DNA of 64,000 bases from Phoronis australis. Its lineage: Eukaryota; Phoronida; Phoronidae. A program made the position numbers and the translations under genes. The notes under the pieces were generated by a model. It was given only the letters and a program-made list of their open reading frames with translations, did no database searches and was not told where the DNA came from. The stretch spans positions 663,076 through 727,075 of the forward strand of contig NMRA01000061.1 in the NCBI GenBank assembly GCA_002633005.1, given 5' to 3'. Every line of letters starts with the position of its first letter. Positions within the stretch are counted from its first letter, which is position 1. This document shows, piece by piece, positions 1 through 12,400 of this stretch.

Positions 1-880
1 ACTGCTTAGTGCTATTGTATTAACAACAACCGATTCTACGCGAAGTAAAAACAACAAATAAACATTGTTCTACTAATTATTAAATAAATACCATGTATCC
101 GTACATAAATAAGAGCCAAATTTCGAAGGAAATCGCTGTACAAACGGACGCTATCGACTTTTCCGGTTTTGGTAAACTGTTCAATTTTACCTCCAATGCT
201 GGAGAGCTTCATAGAATTACCCAAAATTCTGCGTATTCTGCGGCATTTCAAAAAAAATTGTGAAAAAACTCCCACAGATTTGACGATGGAATATTTTTAT
301 TTACCTTATTTTGGTAAAAAAAACATATCTCACTTTAAATAGTTAGGAACTACTTTCTAATAAAAGCCTTTTGAAATTCCACACTTACTACCCATTTCCC
401 TATTGGAATACATGGGAATATTGGATGTGCTGTAATCCATACAAAAACATTTTTTTGATTTTTAAAATAACTTTTTATTTTATTGTTTGGTATCCTTAAT
501 AAAACCCCATTGACAAAATCCAGGTTTTCTCAGATAATGCCTCTTAAATCATCAAATCACCTATTGATTAAGCACAACAAACAAGCACTTTTTGCAGTTA
601 CAAGGATAAATTAGATATCTACTTACCTCACAGACTGACGTAAATGTATGAAAATGGATACTGAAAATGTGAACATCTTAACGTTTTTTTGCGCTTAAAC
701 TCAGTTTCCAGTTATACAGCGACACCAGTTGAAGAAAATTTAACTTAACGCCCGAAGCCACAGGCGGCTGCGTGCCGGAACTGACAGTTTGAACGGTGGC
801 AAATTCTATAAAAGATGACACTGTTTGGAAATTAGACAGTGTTTAACCATAGAATACCAGTTATTTGATGTGAAGAAAAC
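1..880. other. No gene seen
   Basis: AT-rich sequence with short open frames only. None has plausible splice borders, a recognisable domain or a coding-like composition. Confidence 0.5.
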
Positions 881-1236
881 GCCCAATGTCAAACCTGCTC
901 GACGCTGAGCCAACGTTGCGCCGACGTCAAGACTGAACAATACTCAAAGAAGGACAAATAGGCTGACTTATGCACTGCAGTAAATATTTTTCTAAATCAT
1001 AGACGGATTTTTAACTTTCCTTTTTCAATTAGACGCTATAGTTAAATGAACATAGCTTTATCACGAAGATACGACGTTCGACCGACGTCGGACTGAGCAC
1101 TACATATGATTTCTCGCACCGCGTTGCACCCACGTCGGCCCAACGTCAAACGTTCCCGACGCTGAGCCAACGTTCTTCCGACGTCAAGGCTGAACAATAC
1201 TCTAAGTAAATAGGTTGACTTATACACTGTGACTCG
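881..1236. repeat. Direct repeat rich in CCAACGTC/CGACGT motifs
   Basis: A segment at 881-985 recurs at about 1138-1236. Both contain GACGCTGAGCCAACGTT, then CCGACGTCAAG and CTGAACAATACT, then a TGACTTAT block. Further GCCGACC, CCAACGTC and GGCCCAACGT words run to about 1400. Short GC-rich motifs of this kind in AT-rich DNA are typical of subterminal regions of DNA transposons or MITEs. I could not identify the opposite end, so the element type is open. Confidence 0.6.
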
Positions 1237-1245
1237 AAAAAATAA

Positions 1246-3320
1246 TATCGCACGGGTCGAGATTACTTAGAAGTGCAAAACAGGCTTTTAAAGGCAGTAT
1301 CTTTTAGACCGCCGACCAACGTCAAAAAACCGACCGCGACCTACCGACCTTGAGCCAACGAATGGCGACGTTGGCCCAACGTAGTGGTGCTATCTGGGTT
1401 TGGGTGAGTCAGTCCGATTTAGAGGACCATCGGTCATGTTGTTTCTCACCCGTGAATAGATTAACACATGAATTTAAAAAAAACAAGTTCAGAAGACCTC
1501 CATTTCAAGTGTTCTTGTAATTACGTCATTGAGATTGCCATTTTCACTCAAATTTCAATTATATATGTGGTTAAATTTGAAGATGACATCCTTCCTACTC
1601 ACTGCTGAAAATGAAATAATGAAAACTGTACTATTTTTTATTAGGCTTTATTATCTGTGGTACAATGGTCTTTACATCTCGTTGTCAAAAACGGAGTTTA
1701 AAGGAATTATCATATGAAGCAAGCTAAATTTTGGAGGTTGGAGGTTTGACTGCTTATAGACATTGCAATACACAGCTGTCTAACTGATCACAGACAGTTT
1801 GGTAACCACTTATGCCTGTTCTTAGAATTGACTCGGCTGAAGTCGGATAAGGTCATTACTGCTGGGCTTTTCTAATTAACCAAGTTGTGCGAACAAGAAC
1901 TGCCTTGTGCAAGACAATGACAACCAGTTGTTTTGGAGTGAAACTATGTCTTTAAGTTCAGGCCAATTAATGGTCTAAGTCTTTACTCACCAATTAAGGT
2001 GAAGTCGTTTGGGACCTGATTTTGAGTAATACGTTGGACTACATAAATGCAACGCCAGATGAGTTAAATGAGTTCGTTTGAGTGACAAATACGAGAAATT
2101 ACGTTTGTGTCGGAACTCAGTGGTACATGCACAGGATGCCAAAACCGCGGATTACTGTACACAAAGATAGTGATGATACTTTTATTAACCCGGCGCATCA
2201 GTCCGGTATGTTACAACAACTACCGAAGGCTCGAGGAAAGCGTGATGATGGCGTTAATTGAACCGGAGTTAAGCGTGAGCGCTACCCGCAGAGTAGACGT
2301 GACAAGACCGTGACTTATTCCTATCACGCCTGCGTTCCGGTTACGCTTCTGTCTGGCAAGCAGTGAGGCAGCCCGGACAAAGTCTAATAATTCAATGGCT
2401 GTACTATATACATGTATACGAGCTAAGCTGCCTGTCTCAACTGAACCATAGCTGAGCTGACCAGCAATTAGTTTTAGTTCATTCACTTTCGTAATTCCAC
2501 ATCTGCAGTTACTTGAGACACCTCCTTAATCTGTCAGTTCGCTGGCCCATTCTTAGTTTCCGAAAAACTTTGTTGGTTCACTGTAAATCAACTTTTGGTG
2601 TCTGCATCTCCAGGACTTTCCCCAACTTAACGCGGACGTGGCGGATTTGGTACAGATATAGCNGGGGTGAGGGGCACGGGTGGTGCCGATTGTGGGGTAC
2701 GTTGGCGAAGTCGAAATTGTTTGTACCCCTAGATAATTTTACCTTCCTACGGAGAACTGTTACATTAATTGGTCCATTACAGGACCACGACAATGTGTCA
2801 ATAGCGGCACTTTATGTGTCGAAACGGGTTGTGCTGTATTATCCCAGTAATGGAATGGTACGGGTATCTCAAACTTGTACCGGCCCAATACTAAACAGGT
2901 TTGCAAAATGTCACTGGACCAGTTCTGGCCTACATTATTTGGTCAACGTATAAGACAGTTCATGGCTAAAATTGGCCCATTATCTATATATTTACTGGAA
3001 ATGGAGCATCCGGGCAATCGATTAAATGATGCGCCCGAATGCTGGAATTCAACATCCAGGAAGGACATTCTATACACTGCCGCACTCACAAATACCACAC
3101 CGGCACACACAGAACCCGCGACACACAGACAATTGTGCATTCCACAGAAAATTGAACCCCAATTCTGGGTACATACCAATTCCCAATATGCATCAAATGG
3201 GGCGCTTTATAGAACCAGGGGACGTCGAGATGACAAGCTCTTTTTCGACCGACTGCACGGTAACTTTAGGCAAAAATGAATGCATGTCATGTTTTGTAAT
3301 AGTTGAATATCTGATTGAGT
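1246..3320. other. Intergenic, no convincing gene
   Basis: Several open frames of 60-146 codons lie here on both strands. Their composition is poor, they overlap each other antisense, and one spans an N at 2663. The stretch 2640-3330 contains degenerate short repeats around GGTCCATTACAGG, CACTGGACCAG and CACACAGAACCCG. I read it as old repeat-derived DNA. Confidence 0.45.
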
Positions 3321-3529
3321 GATCTATGTAAAGCCAAAGCAGTAAATATCCCAGGACACACATTTTCTAATTGAAATTAAAATCTCTTCAGTACAAAGAA
3401 CAACAGACCAAAACCAAAATTTATGACGCCAGGAACTGAAAATCAACCACACCACGGCCGAAACGCTATCATATATCACGACAGGACAGGAAATGTTCGT
3501 ACCTAAGACCAGTACGNTTGGAAGTTCGG

Positions 3530-3760
3530 GTGCGAATTGCTGACTACCACATGCGCGCAACCAGGGGGGCTCAGGGGGTGAATAAACAAATGCGTAGGCC
3601 CTGAAGGAAGCCCATTTACCTTTTTTAGTCAAAAAGTCCGCAAACCCAGACATTCGAGACCCCTGCATCCCTACATTTTAGGCTGCGCGAGCGCATCTGC
3701 CGAAATTCTGATTATTTTTGTGCCTTGGCCCCCCAAACTCAAAATCATGGATCCCCCCAT
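3530..3760 (-). repeat. hAT/MITE-like degraded repeat fragment
   Basis: The stretch has a G-run and C-run layout (CAGGGGGGCTCAGGGGG near 3562, GGCCCCCCAAACTC near 3727). Read on the minus strand it holds GGGGGATCCATGATTTTGAG, which closely matches GGGGGATCCAGGATTTTGAG at about 53087 and a weaker version near 23680. The words CAGGG...GGGGGC and GGATCCA near an end are common in non-autonomous hAT elements. The family call is inference. Confidence 0.4.
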
Positions 3761-3807
3761 GAATTCGACAATGACAATCCGCTGTGTTAGAGTAATAATC
3801 AGTCTTG

Positions 3808-5020
3808 CTGAAGTCGACTGATATCGGGTCCAATGGTACGAGGGTGTCTGTTGTAAGGCGTGAAAGAGACAGAGAAATTCAACATCATTTTTATAATACC
3901 ATGACTGTCTTCGACGAGACATATCGTTGAAGGCTTAACCCTGGTGTACTTAGTACCGACGTTATTCCGTTGGGGCCGGGTCATCGCTTGTGGATGGTCA
4001 CGTGATATCAAGGTACATGTATGAACAATGTCTGAAGTTATAAATTATATGTCCTGTAGTACTGAATCTTCAGACCCGGCATGTCACATTACAGGTCCTG
4101 ACGTGATAAATGTATTGTTCTGTCTTAAAATATTTTTGTCTTGGGTTGCTTTTTTACACCCTGCAGGTCGAAAATTACGTTTTGGACTGTTCTTAGTTCT
4201 TGCATAATTAAAATGCTGGATTTCGTAGTATTTACTTTTGGTTCTGCAAATGAAAACAATGCGGTGGTCTTTTTTAAATCTTAAAATACATGTCCTGGAA
4301 TACTTCTGCTTTCGCTTTCCATTTTGGGGATAAATTTTGATAGGTGATCAATCCAATATTAGAAAATTATGATAAACTGTAGTGTATTACCAGAAGAGGA
4401 AAATCCCTCATACGTAGTTTCTAGCTTCAATCTTTGTACATTAAAACAGGCAGAATACCAAAAACATATATTGAAATTTCATTACAAGACATTTTTTCAA
4501 ACATATTCCAACCTTTCATTAATACACAGGCTACAATCTGGTCGGTCGGTATGAAATTGGCAAAATTCGGAAGAATAAATTCGTATCACTTCTAAAAGCC
4601 TCATTTATTGATTTGAAAATTTTAATCTCCGTAGCCGCCAACTAAACATAACTACTGTTGACTATCGTACGCTTGACGACCGTGTTTTTACAAGAACAAT
4701 TCTGGATTAGTGTTTGTTACAGGAATCTAAACTAGGTAGATCACTCGAATTCTAATTCTAATTGCACTGGATAAAAAGCCGATTTTTCTTGCGTGACTGT
4801 AACAATTGGAAGATTTTTTGAAAAAAACACGGTTTTACCTTGTGTTGGATTTGAAACCAATTTGAGCGCGACGTGATGCAATTGCTTCGCTTCAGATCAA
4901 ACGACAATCTACATGATCACCCGTACTAAAGTCGACGGATATTGTGTCCCATGGTACATTGGTCTCTGTTATAATGCATGGAAGAGACAACTGGAGTTCA
5001 ATGTCATTAAAACCATAGTC
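3808..5020. repeat. Pair of about 95-bp direct repeats
   Basis: The segment at 3808-3905 (AAGTCGACTGATAT, GGTCC-ATGGTAC, GTCTGTTGTAA, GAAAGAGACA, TTCAACATCATT) recurs at 4928-5020 with about 80% similarity by eye. No coding sense is apparent in either unit, and about 1 kb of unclassified AT-rich DNA separates them. Confidence 0.55.
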
Positions 5021-5154
5021 AATTCTAAAATGATGAAAACTACTTCACTTTTAAGTAATAGACACACAAAACAGTAGCAAGTAGAGCAAAAAGTCATGGG
5101 ATCATGTCTGACATGAGTCTTAATTAAATGTAAGAAGAAAAGCATAGATAATAT

Positions 5155-5810
5155 AGCCTAAGCAAGGCATTCAGGTGAACACTGTTCGTACTTTTCCAAG
5201 TGAACAATAGTAGTGCCAACAATTTAAAGGATGAAACGAATTGGTTAGTTGCTCCTCAAATGACGACTGTAATTTATTTCAACTATTCCGTGAAAGTATG
5301 TGTAAACTTTCTTCATACTACATTTAATCTCCGTTTAATAACACCTGATTACGGTAATTCAGTACTACAATTGGAATACCATTTCGTTGCATGGATCAAC
5401 ACAAAAAGATGCGAAAAATTCTCATGCGATGGTTAAATATCTAAAAAGTTTTACCACAACCTAAGAAAAACTGCATGGACTACATGTATATAGCTTAATC
5501 AAGGAATCCATTTGAAAACTGTTCATACTTTTCTTAATGCAAGTGAACAATAGTAGTGACAAAAAAGCTAAATAAAATCAGATGAGATTCATTTAGTTGA
5601 TTCAAGCAATTTTATAATTGCTTCTCGAATAACGACTGTACGATCTTAACAATTCCGCATAAATATATGACAATAATAAATTTAATCTCCGTCTAATAAT
5701 ACCTGCCTTACAGATCGTAAGCATCGCTGAAAAAGTAATTCGCTACCAGCACAACCTAAATCGTCTCGTCATAAGGACAAGCACAAAAGGAGTTGAGAAT
5801 TTCTCATGAA
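5155..5810. repeat. Tandem duplication downstream of the receptor gene
   Basis: Two diverged units of about 300 bp start near 5158 and 5492. Both share AGCNTAANCAAGGNAT, ACTGTTCNTACTTTTC, AAGTGAACAATAGTAGTG, AACGACTGTA and TTTAATCTCCGT followed by TAATA in the same order. They lie in the 3' flank, possibly the 3' UTR, of the minus-strand receptor gene that ends at 5876. TTTATT near 5274, AATAAA on the minus strand, is a possible poly(A) signal. Confidence 0.65.
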
Positions 5811-5875
5811 AGATTTGAATGTCTACAAAGTTTACCCTGGAGTTGTGAAGTTCTACTTGCGCTCGTGTAGCCATT

Positions 5876-8126
5876 TCAATGAGTGAATCGTGTCAAGGAT
5901 TGACCCTTGTTATTCATTTTTTTCATACGTGGCCAACATTTAATGGATGATAAAGTGTACAGATAGGGATTACAAACGGAATTGATTGGCACAATTAGAG
6001 ACGCAACCCAGGTAATGAAATCAGGGGAAATTTGGACTCCCGTCAAAGAAATTGCAACTCCAATAGCAACAGGCATCCAACAGCATAAATCAGTCGCAAC
6101 AAGGATGCTGAGTTTTTTTGCAAGTGCTAACTCTTTAGCACTGTTTTTCTGGCCAGATGCTTCACGGCTACGTTTTGCTGTAGCAAATATCGCAGCATAG
6201 CACAAAGTTATTAAAATAAATGCAAACAAATTGAAAACTACAAAAATGCTTAATTTGAATTCAAAAAACCGGAGAGATGCCATGGTAAATGGCAAGCAGA
6301 CCGATGTAGCGCCGTAAAAATCATTTGCATTTCCAAAGTAACGTGTATTTGTGAAAGGAAGTATCGCCAACAATACCCAACCTAAAGCAGCTGTAACTAC
6401 CATGATTCGTACTTGTCTGACACTCATTGGCTTTAATTTAAAAACGCACGATATTGATATTAAACGTTCCAAAGAGATATATAGCATGGTTGTAATTGAC
6501 ATTTGGCTTGAAACAAAGGCGAGATATCCTGCCAGTTTACACAAAATACTGTCTCGCCAGATTGGGTCGTACAAATAATAACTCCCTTTCTGCAGGTAGA
6601 ACAAATCTGCACTGCCCAATGTCAGTAAGTAAATACCTGTAAGCATATCTGAGCAAGCTAGAGAAATGATAAGAATGGAGTTAACGGAATTGAGGCATGT
6701 CTTGATCCTCCAAATAACAACACAGCCATTACCGACAACAGATAATACCCCCATGAACCATATGGCGATTCGTAAAAAATCGTTTGACACGAGGTCAGCG
6801 CACGATGAGAATGGGTCTTTGGCAGGTGTACAGTCAGCATACTTTGGAACTATGCAACAGAATCGAAAGTTATCAGTCTCAAGACTTACAAGGTTGATAT
6901 TGAAAAAAGCATTTGGCTCGACAACCAGAAAATTGTCGTTAAATCTCATGTCTATTGACAGGCCTTCAGTATCCCTCATCCCATGAAATGATTTGTCGGA
7001 TACAAACATTAACGTATTTCTGGAAATGTTTAAATGTTGTATTCTCAAACCACTAAACACTGGTTCGACAAAAGTAGACAAACGATTACCAGCCAGATCA
7101 AGAGAAATAAGATTAAATAAGTCTTTGAATGCCATGAGAGGGAGATACGTGAGCCCATTGAACGAGAGATCTAACGTATTAAGCACAAAATGATGTTTAA
7201 AGGTATCGTTTAACAGATTCAAAGAGTTGTTCCGAAAAAAGATTGCTCTCATCTTATTGGAGCGCATTGGTAAGAAGTCTAATTTTTGGTTTTCACAGTC
7301 CAGTGTGTGTCTAAAGCATGAACATAGAAGTGGGCATTGTTCGTCCAGATTACACATGATCTCGTCATCTCTATTTCTACAATCAGCAATGCCATCGCAA
7401 ACTCTCGATTGACTTATGCATTTTAGTTCAGTTTCGCACCGAAACTGACCTTTGCATGAATATTCTTCACAGTTGTACTCGTCGTATCCCTCTAAACAGT
7501 CTCTGGTTCCATCGCACACGTCGTCCTTTGGAATGCAGTAACTTGATCGGCATTTAAACATTCCGGGGCACTGAAACGCTTGGCATGACATAAGGTGGAC
7601 TTTGTCGCTGCAACCCAAGTTTGCGTTTCTTTTGTCATAAATGCATGCTCGTTGTCTTTCAAAGCAGGCAGGATGGTTCAAGTGACACCTAGACTCCGTA
7701 GAGGATGCACAATAAGGTTTGCTGTGGAAAGCAATGGCTCCTGCTTCTACGACTCCACTCTTTACATATCGTTTTTCGAAGTGATAGTTAGAAAACGATT
7801 CGTCTTCTTGAATGTTTCCTAAACAGTCAACTTGCAAATTTAGCACGTTTGCCTCAGGGATGCACTTTCCATCGTAGCACATGAACCCCCCCAAAAACAC
7901 GCATTTGTTTTGCCAATCGCAGTTATATTCGTCTTCATCTGAACCGTCATAACAATTATCAACAAAGTCACACAAAGCAGTATCAGGTATGCACTGACCT
8001 GACTTGCATCGAAAATTTCCACTCTCACACGGCGCGTAAATACACATTATTTCGTCGCTACCGTCTCCGCAGTCATCGAAATGGTTGCAAACTAGTGACA
8101 ACGAGACACAAGCGTTGTTTTTGCAC
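5876..8126 (-). CDS. GRL101-like: GRL101-like receptor, exon 2 (LDLa repeats, LRRs, 7TM)
   Basis: Second exon of the receptor begun at 12955; it encodes residues 1175-1923 of the joined protein. Order of parts: the rest of a split LDLa repeat (to 1202), LDLa at about 1207-1243, an atypical LDLa-like unit (1249-1275), a cysteine-rich spacer (1313-1355), LDLa at 1360-1393 and 1398-1432, an LRR N-cap (CPLLCSC, near 1438), leucine-rich repeats (about 1465-1594), a hinge with paired Cys and DPFSSC, and seven helices from about 1626 to 1901. ERL replaces DRY after helix 3, C1703 and C1784 are placed for the usual extracellular disulfide, and helix 7 has NPYLY. The layout matches relaxin-receptor/LGR type C and GRL101 receptors of the plasma membrane. 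The ligand is unknown. The acceptor TTTCAG|GTGC at 8127-8128 fits the donor phase. An upstream ATG at 8215 would start inside the predicted intron and cut the first LDLa repeat. Confidence 0.93.
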
Positions 8127-9434
8127 CTGAAATGGAAACGCTGTGTGCACAAATTGTATAATTTGATTGTAAAAACACAAGGACCAGGGTGTGGGGTGAC
8201 ATTTGGAAGGAACATACGCTAACATGCCTCTGACAACCATATTCACGGTAGATTGGTGTAATCTGACTGTGTAAACATTTGTGTATTCCTTGGAGCTTGA
8301 AATGAATTAAACTAAAGCTGGGTCACCAACACTACAGCTTCTTTAATGAAATTGCAATTACCTTACCGAGTGAAATCTTATTTTGACAAAATAAGCCATT
8401 TAGAAATCACCGCAAATACGCAGGGATCCATGTTCCATGTTTTGCTTTAATTGCTTAAGCATCATAAATAGAATAAACTAATGTATATACAACGGTGCAG
8501 TACACCGATTTAACTAAAAAACAAGGGCACACTAAAAAGAGCATGCTACCACAGAATCAACACAACAGAGCTCAGCTGGTATGTAAGTGAATGGGCCACT
8601 TAGTTAAGTTAACCTTATTGGTGACACTTTTATATAGAGCTTATCTTTGTTATTTTCTTTAGCGATTATGCCTACTGAATATGGTGACATGGTCAGATTG
8701 ACGATACCTGAAAACACTCTTTCTATCAAAAGTATTATGTTCTGCTAATTTATCACCCAATTTTCAGCGAGAGACCATTGTAAAACCCCAGATTAATCAT
8801 TTCTATAAGCTGCCTTAATCTTCAACAACACGAGAATGATGGCTTGTTGTGTTTAGTATACTCATGTTTGCTCGGGTAGTTTAGTGTTTGACACTGTTGA
8901 GTGTTCATCGGTTTATTGTCTTCACAATGCATTAGCCATTAAAGCCAAACGTTGAAAATGAAAGTCTTCGTGCATCGATATCATTGTGCCATGAATGGAT
9001 AGTTGATTCCCAAATTTGAATGTGTTTATAAGCAAATATTGCATTTTTAGCATGTCCACAACGTCACAACAAACGTTGTTCATCTCAGTCCTATTTGTCA
9101 TCGTTTTATCGCTGCTGAAAGAGTGTGTTAAATGCATTTTGCCTAGTTCAGCTGGCTAAACACGATAATCAAAAACCCTCATGATTTTGGTCACGTAGTA
9201 TGTGTTGCCATTATGTTATTCTATTCCCTTTATACCAAGAACGAAACTATAGGAGAATCTAGAAATCTCAGACTAGCTGGTTTTACAAATTCAAAACAAA
9301 GAAAATGACTGGTGAAGGTGACAGACGCCAGCATGGAAAACACTATGAGACCGACTAATGACAGAAAAACACCTTAATTCAGCTTTGGTTTTCAGTAAAA
9401 TTAACAGGTTGAGTCCAGGTTTAAGAGCACTTAC
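8127..9434 (-). other. Predicted intron of the GRL101-like gene
   Basis: The minus-strand donor is TTTCAA|GTAAGT (GT at 9434-9433) and the acceptor is CCATTTCAG|G (AG at 8128-8127). Exon 1 leaves two bases of a codon and exon 2 supplies one, giving Lys. Removing these 1308 bp joins CGKTYFK to CKNNAC and yields an LDLa repeat with all six cysteines and the DCGDGSDE calcium motif. No conserved coding sequence is seen inside. Confidence 0.9.
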
Positions 9435-12400
9435 TTGAAATAGGTTTTACCACAAATTTCGCAATTGTGTTCGTCGTTTCCTTGTTGACAATCAACTCTT
9501 CCGTCACAAACACGTTTTAGAGAGAGGCAGGATCCGTCTTCACATGACCACTGCGTTTTTCCGCACACAGCATTTTTTGAGACTTCTGCCTTCATTTCAC
9601 AAAGTGCATTCAAAGGCATTCCACCCGGAATTTCATCGCATTTAACACTGACTATTTCCCAAAAAAGTGAACGATCTTTATTCCAAAGGACGGTAGTGCT
9701 GCCTTCTAATAGTCTACATAAACCGTCCGATGTTTTTGCCAGCCACACAGATCCATAGTCAGGTAAGAATCGCCAAATGTCGATTAGAAGCCTTGCAATG
9801 AAAATTCCTGATGTATAGAGGGTGCCGCCGACAGTTTTACAAATCTCATCGACACGCTGATGCGAATCGGGTACATTGGTGTATGTTAAACTTGTTTCAA
9901 GACGATAGCAAACACCTTGATGGTAAGTCCAATACATAGGGCAGGACATAAGGACATCATACATAGCTGTTAGATTTACAATTTCCTGTTCAGAAACGTA
10001 TGAAGCTTTTGATTCGCATATGAAAGATGCATGCTCAAGGGGATAGCTACACGGAAGTAAGAACCAACTATCCCCTACATAAGGATTCTGGACAACCATA
10101 ATAGCACAGTTGCTGGTACCGTCATTTACAGGTTGCCGAAGATTTTTTGAAAAAACACGCAGCATGTCATTAACCCAATTTCGATAAGTTTTCCACGAGT
10201 AAGGGGTTGCAGCACTCCCAGGGACGTACCACCTTGAAAATATAACCGGATCACCATCTACCCAAATCAGTTTTTGACTGTTCGTTTTTTGAAGACCAAT
10301 AAAAATTCCTGTGTAAATAGCCTGTGAATAAATGGGACGTTTCCATATGGTTCTTAGCAGTGTCATTATAAACTCATGTTTAGACTTGTCCGATATCGAA
10401 ACTAGGTCACCGCCATCTTCTATGCATGATTTCCGTGCAGAATTCCAAGTTGAATTACTGTTAACTATAATGCGATAGCATTTATTCCGGAAAAATTCAG
10501 AACCAGGAATCAAACACAAGCTGGATTTACCTTCAGTTGCTGGAACTTCTTCTTTTTCCACCAATTTATAATCTATGATGATTTTTTGGTTATCGTTTAA
10601 AATAGACGCCCTGGTGTAGGTTATCCTTAGCGAATCTGCAGCTACCGTGTGCATAATGAAGGCGCTGGTGGGATGATTGGAAGGACTACAGAAAGTTTTG
10701 TATTGCTCCGTGAGAGGCGAAAGGACCAAAATACGACTGTCACTGCACCCGTTTCTGCTTATCCCTTCGGCAATTTCTAGGTGTTCGTGAACATGGGATT
10801 CACAATACGAGTAAACTGTAAGCTCGTAATGCGATGGGTTCAGTAACTCAGTTGCACAGCCTGTTGTGTTATTGAAAAAATAACTCTGTAGCCAGTAGTA
10901 ACCGATGTACCACTGAACAACTGTTGCTGATGGTGGTTTGCGTAATTGTCCACATGCCGAAATCATCCTAACTTTGCTTGTGAGTTGGCGATAAGGCCGA
11001 TATACTAAGCAACTAAGGACAGAGTCGAAGTATGACGATGAAACAATATCAAATATCAATCGAATGGTTAAAGGAAACGACGGGCAAGAAGTAACAATTC
11101 TTACTAACGGATGTCCATTTTTATTATTGATTTCTTTTCCGTTGACAAGTTGTCCGTAACTTTTACATAGAGGTGTTGGCTTCAATCCGCTTAGTATTAG
11201 GAAGTCAAAACATTCTGGTTGACAAGAAGATCCCTGGATTCTTACATGCTGAAGTCGCAAACTGTGGTTGTAGACTTGTACTTCCAACATAGAGTCCCGT
11301 GTTCCACTGTACCCGAAATAAGGCTCTTTGTAAAATTGAACACACGCATTCGGTGAAATTCTGATGATGTTGGTGTTTTGGTGCAGCAAGTATCCTTTGC
11401 ATTCAAATTCCTCAATTGTAACATCTGCCTTCCTATATCGGTACCCAGATAAAAGTGTGTAAAACCCAATAGTAAGGTATTGTGAAGTACTAACGAACGT
11501 CGAAACCATATTACCTCTACGCTCGTCTTTGGAATATGACCCACAAAAAGGTCCAATCATTGAGGACGAAATACCCGGTCCATCATATATGACTAAGCCC
11601 TCATAGCCACAATTTTCCCAATAAAGGACATCCATGTACGTCAAGGTTAACCTTAAGGTATACGTTGCTCTAGTTGCTTGGAAATACCAGAAGCACTGCA
11701 TCTTCTTTGTTTGCCTGTTGAATGTCGAGATCCGAAACTTGTATGGCTCAGGCGTGATTTTCTGTAGCCTAGTTCGGGTAGAACTCACCAGCTCGCACGA
11801 AGGGTGGTCGTCATTCATGCTCGTGTTAAAAGATACGACTACGAGGGAATTATTTGCAAGTATGTTGATTGTAGAGAGCTGGATTACGCCGTGGAAAGAA
11901 GTGTGATTTGCCAAAATACTGGACCTGTACGCATTTAGCAAGTCGATAGACGAAACCAGCATTTGTGGCATCTGTTTTGGACCTTCGTACGATTGTAGTT
12001 CCCCGGAACCCATGACGATCGGACATGCCACCTTTACACGTATAGTCATACTAAAACCTATTGGCACTTTCACATACCACACGTAAATATACGGCAAGGT
12101 AGTGACGCAAAAAACAAATGAGTAAACTGGGTTTTTGTATATTATTGTCACCGTTTTGTTAGTTGCGGAATCGCTCAGGATTTTATATGTACCAACACCA
12201 GACCGATACACGTTGCGATCTATGGAGCTGTATTTCGCAACAAAAACGAAATTGAAGTCGAGTACAACAACTTTTATCACTAGAAAGTGTCCAAGACTGT
12301 AAACGTTCCAAGGTGATTTTCGCCCACAAAATTTTTCTACATGCTCAGACGAATGGTGAATTTCAAGTCTGCTCCGTGAACACTTTGTATCGAAAACTGC

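Noticed and set aside
2513-3320. Overlapping open frames of 70-146 codons on both strands
   Set aside because: They overlap antisense, contain an N, lack splice borders and have composition unlike the confirmed exons.
8130-8215. Independent gene starting at ATG 8215
   Set aside because: The leader before C31 of that frame is not a signal peptide, and the frame would lack the first Cys of its first LDLa repeat, which the spliced exon supplies.
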